A DNA stretch of 64,000 bases, taken from assembly GCF_004341245.1 (NCBI RefSeq), contig NZ_SLWY01000021.1, forward strand, positions 1 through 64,000. Direction: 5' to 3'. Source of the stretch: Plasticicumulans lactativorans. GTDB taxonomy: Bacteria > Pseudomonadota > Gammaproteobacteria > Competibacterales > Competibacteraceae. This document shows, in pieces, positions 37,848 to 45,898 of the stretch (position 1 is the first letter of the stretch; the number at the start of each line of letters is the position of its first letter). The notes below the pieces were generated by a model. The model ran no database searches and was not told the origin of the DNA. It saw nothing but the letters and a program-made list of their open reading frames with translations. The position numbers and the translations under genes are program-made.

Positions 37848-38036
37848 CGGGAAACCCTCGCAACGCGCCCGCCGCGGCACCCCGGCCGGCGGCATGCCGA
37901 TCGGCGCGTTCGGGCCGCGCGCGTCCGGCCCGACGTCGAGTGAATAGACCGTTTCACCCGCCGGCACAACCGCCGGCAGGTGCAGCGGCGACCGGCACGC
38001 GCTGGCGAACGCGGTCAGGCGATGCGGGCGAAGGCA

Positions 38037-38059
38037 CGAGCCCCCGCTGCGGGGGCTCG
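38037..38059. terminator. Terminator-like hairpin after nasA
   Basis: A perfect nine base-pair stem (CGAGCCCCC / GGGGGCTCG) with a GCTGC loop lies 48 bases beyond the nasA stop. Neither strand has a T tract after it, so it may stop transcription weakly or protect the 3' end of the message. Confidence 0.4.
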
Positions 38060-38107
38060 ATGGAGGCGACCGGCGGAGGGCCGGCGGTCGCGGCGGGGGG
38101 CGATCGC

Positions 38108-40783
38108 TCAGGCAGCGGTTTCGGCGATGAGCTTGCGCAGTTCGGGGACGCACGAGCCGCAGTTGGTGCCGGCCTTGAGCACGGCGCCGATGGCCTCGGG
38201 GGTGGCGAGGCCCTGGCGGCGGATGGCGTCGACCAACGTGTTCACGCCGACGCGGAAGCAGGCGCACACCACGCGGCCGGTGTCCGGCTGCCCCGGTCCC
38301 GGGCGGCCGGCGAGCAGGCTGGCGCGTTCGCCGACGGTGAGCGCGTCGCGGGTGAACAGGCCGGCGAGCCAGTCGCGTGGCGGCAACTGCGGCCCGGGGG
38401 CGACGAACACGCAGGCGAGCAGGCGCCCGTCGTGCATCGCGGCGGCCCGGTAGCGCCCGGCGGCGGCATCGAAGAACTCGATCCAGCCCTCCCCCGGCTG
38501 ATCCGCCAGCAGCGCGTGCGCCCAGGCCGACCAGTCGCCGACCGGCGTCTCGGCGGCGATCTCGTAGCGCCAGAGCCCGTCGCCGCGCACCTGCACGCGG
38601 TAGTCGAGGCCCTCACCCAGCGCCAGGGGCTCGCGGCTGAGCACGAAGCCGTGCCAGGCCGGCACCCACGGCGCTATCCGCACCGGGGTGTGCTTGCTCT
38701 CGGGCTGGCCCGAATGCGGATCGGTCGCCGGGTTGACCACCGCGTCGATGCGCCCGCGGCTGGCCTGCGGGCTGCCCCAGTGCATCGGTACGAACACCGA
38801 GCCCGGACGCTGCTCGCGCGCGAGCTTCGCGCGCACCACCGCCTCGCCCCAGCGGCTGGAGACGCGCACCAGCGCATCGTCGACGATGCCGAACAGGGCG
38901 GCGTCGAGCGGGTGGATCTCGGCGTAGGGCTCGGGCGCGTGCGCCGACAGCCGCGCCGACTTGCCGGTGCGGGTCAGGGTGTGCCAGTGATCGCGCACCC
39001 GGCCGGTGTTGAGCACCAGCGGGTAGGCCGCATCGGGGGCGTACACCGGCGCGCGCGGCCCGAGCGCGACGAAGCGCGCCCGGTTGTCACCGGTGTAGAA
39101 GCCGCCCTCGGCGAAGAAGCGCCCGATGCCCGCGCCGCCCGCCGGCTGCGGCCAGCGGAAGGGGGTCAGGGCGTCGTAGGCGGGTGCGTCCAGACCGGCG
39201 CAGGCGCCGATGTCGAAATCCCGCACGCGCCCGGCCGGGTCGTTCTCGAACGCCGACAGCGCGGCGTGCTCGGCGAAGATCCCGGCCGGCCCGGCGTAGT
39301 CGAAGGCCGCGCCGAAGCCCAGCCGGCGCGCCACCTCGCAGAGGATCCACCAGTCCGGCTGCGCCGCGCCGGGCAGCGGCAGGAAGGCGCGCTGGCGCGA
39401 GATGCAGCGCTCGGAGTTGGTCACGGTGCCGTCCTTCTCGCCCCAGGTCGCGGCCGGCAGGCGGATGTGCGCGCAGGCCACGGTGTCGGTGTCGGCGACC
39501 GCATCGGAGACGATCACCAGCGGGCAGGCGTGCAGCGCCGCGCGCACCGCATCGGCGTCGGGCAGGCTCACGACCGGGTTGGTGCCGATGACCCAGATCG
39601 CCTTGATGCGGCCCTCGGCCACCGCCCGGAACATGTCGACGGCCTTCAGCCCCGGCCGCTCGGCGATCACCGGCGCGGCCCAGAAACGCTGCACGCGGGC
39701 GACGTCATCGGCGGCGAAGTCCATGTGCGCGGCGAGCTGGTTGGCGAGGCCGCCGACCTCGCGCCCGCCCATCGCGTTGGGCTGCCCGGTGACCGAGAAC
39801 GGGCCCATCCCCGGCTTGCCGATGCGCCCGCTGGCGAGGTGGCAGTTGAGGATGGCGTTGACCTTGTCGGTGCCGCACGAGGACTGGTTGACGCCCTGCG
39901 AGTAGACGGTCACGACCTTGGCGGTGCGCGCGAAGGCGGCGAAGAACTCCGCCACCGCCTCCCCCGGCAGGCCGCAGGCGCGCGCCACGTCCGGCACCGA
40001 GCCGGCGTGCGCCCGCGCGGCGCGCAGCGCGGCGAGGTAGCCCTCGGTGTGCGCCTCGACGTAGTCGAGGTCGATGCAGTCCTGCCGGTGCAGGTGCACC
40101 AGCAGGCCGTCGAACAGGATGCTGTCGGTGCCGGGGGCGATGGCCAGGTGCTGGTCGGCCTGGTCGCAGCTCGCGGTGCGCCGCGGATCGATGACCACCA
40201 GCCGCGGGCGGCCGTTGCGGGCTGCGCGCGCGGCGAGGATGCGCTGGTACAGCACCGGGTGGCACCAGGCGAGGTTGGAACCGACCAGCACGATCAGGTC
40301 GGCGGCCTCGAGGTCCTCGTAGCTGCCCGGCACGGTGTCGGTGCCGAAGGCGCGCTTGTGGCCGGCAACCGAGCTCGACATGCACAGGCGCGAGTTGGTG
40401 TCGATGTTGGCGGTGCCGATGAAGCCCTTCACCAGCTTGTTGGCGACGTAGTAGTCCTCGGTCAGCAACTGCCCCGAGACGTACAGCGCCACCGCCTCCG
40501 GCCCGTGCGCCGTGAGGGTGTCGCGCAGACCCGTGGCGACGGCGTCGAGCGCGACCTCCCAGCTCACGCGCTGGCCGCCCACCTCGGGGAACAGCAGGCG
40601 GCCGTCGAGGTCGAGGGTCTCCGCCAGCGCCGAGCCCTTGGAACACAGCCGGCCGAAGTTGGCCGGGTGCTGCGGGTCACCGCGCACGGCCACGCTGCCG
40701 TCGGCCGCGCGCGTGGCGATCACGCCGCAGCCGACGCCGCAGTACGGGCAGGTGGTGCGGACTTCGCCGCTCGCGTCGCTCAT
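38108..40783 (-). CDS. nasA: Assimilatory nitrate reductase catalytic subunit
   Basis: Cytoplasmic molybdoenzyme (DMSO-reductase family) reducing nitrate to nitrite; 891 residues. An N-terminal 4Fe-4S cluster uses C12, C15, C19 (CPYCGVGC) and C47 (LCSKG). Molybdenum bis-MGD regions follow, with NCHLASGRIGKPGMGPFSVTGQPNAMGGRE broken here as NCHLASGRIGKPGMG and TGQPNAMGGRE. The C-terminal extension carries a BFD-like 2Fe-2S domain (VVCACFRVG and GTNCGSCVPEL), as in Klebsiella-type NasA. It is the last gene of nirB-nirD-nasA, 130 bases after nirD. There is no signal peptide. Confidence 0.94.
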   Translation of the reverse strand: MSDASGEVRTTCPYCGVGCGVIATRAADGSVAVRGDPQHPANFGRLCSKGSALAETLDLDGRLLFPEVGGQRVSWEVALDAVATGLRDTLTAHGPEAVALYVSGQLLTEDYYVANKLVKGFIGTANIDTNSRLCMSSSVAGHKRAFGTDTVPGSYEDLEAADLIVLVGSNLAWCHPVLYQRILAARAARNGRPRLVVIDPRRTASCDQADQHLAIAPGTDSILFDGLLVHLHRQDCIDLDYVEAHTEGYLAALRAARAHAGSVPDVARACGLPGEAVAEFFAAFARTAKVVTVYSQGVNQSSCGTDKVNAILNCHLASGRIGKPGMGPFSVTGQPNAMGGREVGGLANQLAAHMDFAADDVARVQRFWAAPVIAERPGLKAVDMFRAVAEGRIKAIWVIGTNPVVSLPDADAVRAALHACPLVIVSDAVADTDTVACAHIRLPAATWGEKDGTVTNSERCISRQRAFLPLPGAAQPDWWILCEVARRLGFGAAFDYAGPAGIFAEHAALSAFENDPAGRVRDFDIGACAGLDAPAYDALTPFRWPQPAGGAGIGRFFAEGGFYTGDNRARFVALGPRAPVYAPDAAYPLVLNTGRVRDHWHTLTRTGKSARLSAHAPEPYAEIHPLDAALFGIVDDALVRVSSRWGEAVVRAKLAREQRPGSVFVPMHWGSPQASRGRIDAVVNPATDPHSGQPESKHTPVRIAPWVPAWHGFVLSREPLALGEGLDYRVQVRGDGLWRYEIAAETPVGDWSAWAHALLADQPGEGWIEFFDAAAGRYRAAAMHDGRLLACVFVAPGPQLPPRDWLAGLFTRDALTVGERASLLAGRPGPGQPDTGRVVCACFRVGVNTLVDAIRRQGLATPEAIGAVLKAGTNCGSCVPELRKLIAETAA

Positions 40784-40913
40784 GGGTGCATCCTCTCGTC
40801 GGCCCCGGTGCCGGCCGACCTGGCGAGGGCGGGCGACGCGTCGGGGTTGGGGCATGTGCTCTCGCGGTCGCCCGCGCGGACGGGCGCTGCCGCGCGCCGC
40901 GGCAGCGGCGATC

Positions 40914-41267
40914 TCAGGCCGCCGCGCCGTGCTGCTCCTCGCCGCCGGCACTCGCCGCCCCCACCTGCAGCAGCACGCGGTCACCGATCAGCTTGACCGG
41001 AAAGCGCTTGGCGCAGCCGATGTCAGGGGCGACGGCATTGCCGCTGGCGAGCTCCAGCACCCAGCCGTGCAGCGGGCAGGTGACGCGCTGGCCGTGGACG
41101 ATGCCCTGCGACAGCGGCCCCCCCTTGTGCGGGCAGCGGTCGCGCAGCGCGAACACGTCGTTGTCGGCGGTGCGGAACACCGCGATGTCGCCCTGCGCAC
41201 TGCGCACCACGCGCGCGCCGAGCGGCGGGATGTCGTCGAGACAACCGACGTCGTGCCAATCGTTCAT
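40914..41267 (-). CDS. nirD: Nitrite reductase [NAD(P)H] small subunit
   Basis: Rieske-fold small subunit of the assimilatory siroheme nitrite reductase; 117 residues. Unlike E. coli NirD, which lacks the ligands, this one keeps both Rieske motifs: CPHKGGPLSQG at about residue 45 and CPLHGWVLEL at about 64, so it should hold a 2Fe-2S cluster. It lies 84 bases downstream of nirB and 130 bases before nasA. Confidence 0.93.
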   Translation of the reverse strand: MNDWHDVGCLDDIPPLGARVVRSAQGDIAVFRTADNDVFALRDRCPHKGGPLSQGIVHGQRVTCPLHGWVLELASGNAVAPDIGCAKRFPVKLIGDRVLLQVGAASAGGEEQHGAAA

Positions 41268-41351
41268 GTCCAGTACTCCTCGTGGAGGTTGGGCGCCGCC
41301 CCGCCGTGCCGGCGGGGTGCGTCGCCAGGGGAAGTCGTGCGTCGCGCCGGT

Positions 41352-43787
41352 TCAGGCCATCACGGCGAGCGGCTTGAACTCGTGGGCGTCCACCGCACCG
41401 CTCGCCCGCTCGGCCCAGGGGTCGACCTGGGCGTACTTCTGCGACTCGAGGAAGCGGGCGTAGAGCGCGCGGCGGCCCTCGTCGTCCTCGACGATGCGCG
41501 ACTTCACGTAGGACAGGCCGACACGCTCGATCCACGGCGCGGTGCGCTCCAGGTAGCGCCCCTCCTCGCGGTAGATCTGCATGAAGGCGCCGCAGTACTC
41601 CATCACGTCCTGCTCGGTGGTCAGCTTGCAGAGCAGGTCGGTGCCGCGGATCTTGATGCCGCCGTTGCCGCCGATGTGCACCTCGTAGCCCGAGTCCACG
41701 CAGACCACGCCGAAGTCCTTGATCGTGGCTTCCGCGCAGTTGCGCGGGCAGCCGGACACCGCCATCTTGAACTTGTGCGGCGTCCACGAGCCCCAGGTCA
41801 TCTTCTCGAGCTTGACGCCGAGGCCGGTCGAGTCCTGCGTACCGAAGCGGCACCACTCGGAGCCGACGCAGGTCTTCACGGTGCGCAGGCTCTTGCCGTA
41901 GGCATGGCCCGAGACCATGCCGGCGGCGTTGAGGTCACCCCAGACCTTCGGCAGATCCTCCTTCTTCACGCCGAGCAGGTCGATGCGCTGGCCGCCGGTG
42001 ACCTTGACGGTCGGTATCTGGTACTTGTCGGCGACATCGGCGATCGCGCGCAGTTCGTCCGGCGTGGTCAGCCCGCCCCACATCCGCGGCACCACCGAGT
42101 AGGTGCCGTCCTTCTGGATGTTGGCGTGCACGCGCTCGTTGATGAAGCGCGACTGGTAGTCGTCCTGCGCCTCCGCCGGCCAGGTCGAGATCAGGTAGTA
42201 GTTGAGCGCCGGGCGGCAGGAGTGACAGCCGTTCGGGGTCTTCCAGTTCAGCAGGTCGAACACCTCCCGCAGCGAGATCAGGTGCTCCTCGCGGATCGCC
42301 TTGCGCACCACGTCGTGCGAGTGCTCGGTGCACTTGCACATCGCCTTTTCCTTCGGCGTGGCGTCGAAGTTGCCGACGGTGGCGGCGAGGATCTGCTCGA
42401 CCAGCCCGGTGCACGAGCCGCACGAGGCCGAGGCCTTGGTATGGGCGCGGACCTCGTCGACGGTGAACAGCTTCTTCTCGCTGATCGCCTTGACGATGGT
42501 GCCCTTGCAGACGCCGTTGCAGCCGCAGATCTCGGCGTCGTCGGACATCGCCATCACGCTGTGCCCCTCACGCCCGGCGTCGGCCATGTGCGCATGGCCG
42601 AACAGCACGGTCTCGCGGAAGTCGCTGATGTCGGTGCCTTCGCGCAGCAGCTGGAAGTACCAGGCACCGTCGACGGTGTCGCCGTACATCACCGCGCCCT
42701 GCACGCGGTTCTCCTTGACCACCAGCTTCTTGTAGACGCCGCGGGCGGGGTCGCGCAGCACGATCTCGTCGGTGTCCGGGCCGCCGTTGAAGTCGCCGGC
42801 ACTGAACAGGTCGATGCCCGTCACCTTGAGCTTGGTGCTCGTCACCGAGCCCAGGTAGCGACCGATGCCGTAGTGGGCCAGGTGGTTGGCGCAGACCTTC
42901 GCCTGCTCCCACAGCGGCGCGACCAGGCCGTAGACCTGGCCGCGGTGCTGCACGCATTCGCCGACCGCGTAGATGCGCGGGTCGTAGGTCTGCAGCGTGT
43001 CGTTGACGACGATGCCGCGCTCGCAGTGGATGCCGGACTGCTTCGCCAGCGTGATGTTCGGGCGGATGCCGGCGGCCATCACCACGAGGTCGGACGGGAT
43101 CTCCAGGCCGTCCTTGAAGCGCACGGCGCGCACGCGGTCCTCGCCGAGGATCGCGGCGGTCTGCATGCCCATCAGGAAGCGCAGGCCGCGCTCCTCCAGC
43201 GTCGTACGCAGCAGGTCGGCGGCGAAGGGGTCGAGCTGGCGCTCCATCAGCACGTCGCCGAGGTGCACGACGGTGCATTCCATGCCCTGCTTCATCAGGC
43301 CGTTGGCGGCTTCGAGGCCGAGCAGGCCGCCGCCGATCACCACCGCGTGCTTCCTCCCCGCCTGGGCGGTGTCGAGCATGGTGTTGACGTCGGCGATGTC
43401 GCGGAAGCCGATCACGCCGGGCAGGTCGTTGCCGGGAATCGGCAGGATGAACGGCACCGAACCGGTCGCCAGCAGCAGGCGGTCATAGGTGGCGGTGGTG
43501 CCGTCGGCGGCGATCACCTGGCGCCTGGCGCGGTCGATCTTCACCACTTCGCTGCCGGCGTGCAGCGTGATGCCCTGCTCGGCGTACCACGGCAGATCGT
43601 TGATCATGATCTGATCGACGGTCTTTTCCCCGGCCAGCACCGGCGACAGCATGATGCGGTTGTAGTTACCGTGCGGCTCCGACCCGAACACCGTGATCGC
43701 GTACTTGTCCGGCGCGATCTTGAGCAATTCCTCGACGGTGCGCATGCCGGCCATGCCATTACCGATCAGTACCAGTCTTTCTTTCAT
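41352..43787 (-). CDS. nirB: Nitrite reductase [NAD(P)H] large subunit
   Basis: Cytoplasmic siroheme enzyme reducing nitrite to ammonium with NAD(P)H; 811 residues. The FAD/NAD domain begins RLVLIGNGMAGMRTVEELL and has VVIGGGLLGLEAANGL. Two BFD-like 2Fe-2S segments follow (ICGCNGVCKG with CGSCTGL, and MCKCTEHSHD with CHSCRPALNYY). The C-terminal siroheme and 4Fe-4S ligands are CVGSEWCRFG and SGCPRNCAEATIKDFG. Transcription probably starts from a sigma-54 element 83 bases upstream of the ATG. Confidence 0.95.
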   Translation of the reverse strand: MKERLVLIGNGMAGMRTVEELLKIAPDKYAITVFGSEPHGNYNRIMLSPVLAGEKTVDQIMINDLPWYAEQGITLHAGSEVVKIDRARRQVIAADGTTATYDRLLLATGSVPFILPIPGNDLPGVIGFRDIADVNTMLDTAQAGRKHAVVIGGGLLGLEAANGLMKQGMECTVVHLGDVLMERQLDPFAADLLRTTLEERGLRFLMGMQTAAILGEDRVRAVRFKDGLEIPSDLVVMAAGIRPNITLAKQSGIHCERGIVVNDTLQTYDPRIYAVGECVQHRGQVYGLVAPLWEQAKVCANHLAHYGIGRYLGSVTSTKLKVTGIDLFSAGDFNGGPDTDEIVLRDPARGVYKKLVVKENRVQGAVMYGDTVDGAWYFQLLREGTDISDFRETVLFGHAHMADAGREGHSVMAMSDDAEICGCNGVCKGTIVKAISEKKLFTVDEVRAHTKASASCGSCTGLVEQILAATVGNFDATPKEKAMCKCTEHSHDVVRKAIREEHLISLREVFDLLNWKTPNGCHSCRPALNYYLISTWPAEAQDDYQSRFINERVHANIQKDGTYSVVPRMWGGLTTPDELRAIADVADKYQIPTVKVTGGQRIDLLGVKKEDLPKVWGDLNAAGMVSGHAYGKSLRTVKTCVGSEWCRFGTQDSTGLGVKLEKMTWGSWTPHKFKMAVSGCPRNCAEATIKDFGVVCVDSGYEVHIGGNGGIKIRGTDLLCKLTTEQDVMEYCGAFMQIYREEGRYLERTAPWIERVGLSYVKSRIVEDDEGRRALYARFLESQKYAQVDPWAERASGAVDAHEFKPLAVMA

Positions 43788-43868
43788 CGCCCTTTCCTCG
43801 CGGAAGCCTCTCGATCGATCTGCCGGGGGTCGTCCGCAATACCCGCAGCACCCATGCCCGAGCCATAT

Positions 43869-43884
43869 AGCAGGAGCTGTGCCA
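43869..43884 (-). promoter_or_regulatory. Sigma-54 promoter of nirB-nirD-nasA
   Basis: On the minus strand TGGCACAGCTCCTGCT fits the -24/-12 consensus TGGCAC-N5-TTGC, with GG and GC exactly ten bases apart and a perfect -24 element. The predicted start is near 43858, leaving a 70-base leader before nirB. Confidence 0.75.
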
Positions 43885-44001
43885 GTCCTAATTCATCGTC
43901 GTAATGTATTGTTCGGCATTGCTTTTGTGGGCTTGCGCCAGCACGGTTCGAGATGCACCAAGTTTCGCCGTCGCACCAATGTCGATCAAAATCCGCGCCG
44001 T

Positions 44002-44018
44002 TGCATTTAACTGGTGCA
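44002..44018. promoter_or_regulatory. NtrC-type binding site
   Basis: TGCATTTAACTGGTGCA matches the NtrC palindrome (TGCAC-N7-GTGCA) with one change in the left arm. It lies about 150 bases upstream of the nirB sigma-54 start, a usual enhancer distance. Confidence 0.6.
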
Positions 44019-44026
44019 GCGCACAA
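44016..44026 (-). repeat. Shared nitrate-promoter motif, copy 1
   Basis: On the minus strand this reads TTGTGCGCTGC and continues ACCA. The same eleven bases occur at 44183 and 51130 on the plus strand, both upstream of nitrate transport genes. Here it overlaps the right arm of the NtrC-type site by three bases. Confidence 0.5.
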
Positions 44027-44096
44027 AATCGCACCATAAGCTGTTGTGGATACTCACAAATACCTCTTTGGTGGTATTCGCTGATACCCACTTGAG

Positions 44097-44113
44097 TGCA
44101 CCCATGGAGTGCC
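44097..44113. promoter_or_regulatory. NtrC-type binding site
   Basis: TGCACCCATGGAGTGCC has the arms GCAC and GTGC exactly seven bases apart, as in classical NtrC sites. It lies about 180-195 bases upstream of the predicted sigma-54 start of the nitrate transporter. Confidence 0.6.
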
Positions 44114-44182
44114 GCCTAAGCGTCGGTCATTGCCCCGATTCAGTGCAATTGCTTCATGGCGGAACAGTCTTTCGCGCCGCAT

Positions 44183-44199
44183 TTGTGCGCTGCGGCATC
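44183..44199 (+). repeat. Shared nitrate-promoter motif, copy 2
   Basis: TTGTGCGCTGCGGCATC, 17 bases, is identical to the sequence at 51130-51146. It lies about 70-85 bases upstream of the -24 element of the nitrate transporter. Confidence 0.55.
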
Positions 44200-44265
44200 G
44201 AATGGGCGGCATGCAATCGCCACCGGAAACCGGAGTCGTCAGGCATTTCGCGGCTTTGCGGCGAT

Positions 44266-44281
44266 TGGCCCGGCAATTGCC
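44266..44281 (+). promoter_or_regulatory. Sigma-54 promoter of the nitrate transporter
   Basis: TGGCCCGGCAATTGCC has GG and GC ten bases apart and a full TTGC -12 element; the -24 is TGGCCC instead of TGGCAC. The start would be near 44292, and a GGAGGA ribosome site at 44310 precedes the ATG at 44324. Confidence 0.7.
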
Positions 44282-44323
44282 AAAGGGAGCCGTCAGGTAT
44301 CGCTTGCTTGGAGGACTCACCCG

Positions 44324-45790
44324 ATGTCGTCACCGAAAATCAACCTGCTGTCGTTCAGCGGTAATGTCCGCATCCTGCACCTGAGCTGGGTCGCGTTCTT
44401 CATCAGCTTCGTGGTGTGGTTCAACCACGCCCCGCTGCTCGCCTCGATCCGCGACACCTTCCAGCTCACCGACGGGCAGGTGAAGGCGCTGCTGACGCTC
44501 AACGTCGCGTTGACGATCCCGGTGCGCATCTTCGTCGGCATGCTGGTCGACAAGTTCGGCCCGCGCCGGATGTACTCCGCGCTGCTGGCGATCTGCGGCG
44601 GGCTGTGCTTCTTCTTCGCGCTCGCGAACAGCTACGAGCAGCTGGCGATGGCCCGGCTGCTGCTCGGCTGCGTCGGCGCCGGCTTCGTCATCGGCATCCG
44701 CCTGATCTCCGAGTGGTTCCCGGCCAAGCAGGTCGGTTTCGCCGAGGGCATCTACGGTGGCTGGGGCAATTTCGGCTCGGCCGCGGCCTCGCTGAGCCTG
44801 CCGGTGATCGCGCTGGCGTTCGGCGGCGCCGATGCCTGGCGCTGGGCGGTCGCGGTCACCGGCGTGATCGCCATCGTCTACGCGGGGCTGTTCTACCTCG
44901 GCGCCAGCGACACGCCGAAGGGCTCGACCTACTTCAAGCCGAAGAAGCTCGGCGCGATGGAAGTGACCAGCAAGGGTGACTTCTGGCTGTACGTGTTCCT
45001 GCAGGTGCCGATGACCGCCGCGCTGCTGGTGCTCACCTGGAAGCTGTCGCCGGCCGGCTTCAAGCTGATCGACCAGAACACCGCCTACGCGGTCTACGCC
45101 GCGCTGCTCGCGCTGTTCACCTGGAACATCTGGCAGATCGTCGACGTCAACCGCAACATCCTCGCCGGCGAGGTCGTGCCGCAGATCCACCGCTACAAGT
45201 TCAAGCAGGTGGCGATCCTGTCGGCGGCCTACGCGATCGCCTTCGGCTCGGAGATCGCCGTGGTGTCGATGCTGCCGCTGTACTTCAAGGACATGTACGG
45301 CCTGACGCTGGTGCAGGCCGGCTTGGTGGGGTCGAGCTTCGCGATCATGAACCTGATCGCCCGCCCCGCCGGCGGCCTGATCTCCGACCGCTTCGGCCGC
45401 AAGCGCACGATGAGCATCGTCATGGTCGGCATCACCTTCGGCTACTTCGGCATGAGCTTCATGGGCCAGTGGCCGCTGTGGGCCGCCGTCGCCGTGACCG
45501 TGGTCAACTCGTTCTTCGTGCAGGCCGGCTGCGGCGCGGTCTACGGCATCATCCCGCTGATCAAGCGCCGGCTGACCGGCCAGATCGCCGGCATGAGCGG
45601 CGCCTACGGCAACGTCGGCAGCGTGGTCTTCCTGACCGTGCTGTCGTTCGTGACGCCGGCGACGTTCTTCCTGGTGATCGCGGCGAGCGCCCTCGTCGTG
45701 CTGGTCATCGTGCAGCTTCTGGACGAACCTTCCGGCCAGATGGCGGAGATCATGCCCGACGGCACCGTGCAGATGATCGACGTCGCCTGA
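44324..45790 (+). CDS. NNP-family nitrate/nitrite transporter
   Basis: Major-facilitator nitrate or nitrite transporter of 488 residues (NarK/NasA group) in the inner membrane. Both nitrate-signature glycine motifs are present: GGWGNFGSAAA in helix 5 and GAYGNVGSVVF in helix 11. The MFS loop motif is DKFGPRRMYSALLAI, with DRFGRKRTMSI in the second half. The start at 44324 has a GGAGGA site and a sigma-54 promoter. With the nrtABC ABC system the cell has two nitrate uptake routes. Confidence 0.92.
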   Translation: MSSPKINLLSFSGNVRILHLSWVAFFISFVVWFNHAPLLASIRDTFQLTDGQVKALLTLNVALTIPVRIFVGMLVDKFGPRRMYSALLAICGGLCFFFALANSYEQLAMARLLLGCVGAGFVIGIRLISEWFPAKQVGFAEGIYGGWGNFGSAAASLSLPVIALAFGGADAWRWAVAVTGVIAIVYAGLFYLGASDTPKGSTYFKPKKLGAMEVTSKGDFWLYVFLQVPMTAALLVLTWKLSPAGFKLIDQNTAYAVYAALLALFTWNIWQIVDVNRNILAGEVVPQIHRYKFKQVAILSAAYAIAFGSEIAVVSMLPLYFKDMYGLTLVQAGLVGSSFAIMNLIARPAGGLISDRFGRKRTMSIVMVGITFGYFGMSFMGQWPLWAAVAVTVVNSFFVQAGCGAVYGIIPLIKRRLTGQIAGMSGAYGNVGSVVFLTVLSFVTPATFFLVIAASALVVLVIVQLLDEPSGQMAEIMPDGTVQMIDVA

Positions 45791-45898
45791 GCCGCGCGTG
45801 ACCACCCCCGCCCGCACCGCGCCGGCCGCTGCCGCGCGCGGTGCGGGCGCGTCACGTCCCGCGCCTCCTCCACCCCCGGCCAGGGAGCCCGCCCCGCC

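Noticed and set aside
43788-43858. A second ANTAR-type leader before nirB
   Set aside because: I looked for paired hexaloop hairpins and a U tract between the predicted start and the ATG and found neither.
40512-43904. A rightward open frame of about 1,130 codons opposite nirB-nirD-nasA
   Set aside because: It runs antisense to three clear enzyme genes, has no recognisable domain, and its composition is that of reversed coding sequence.
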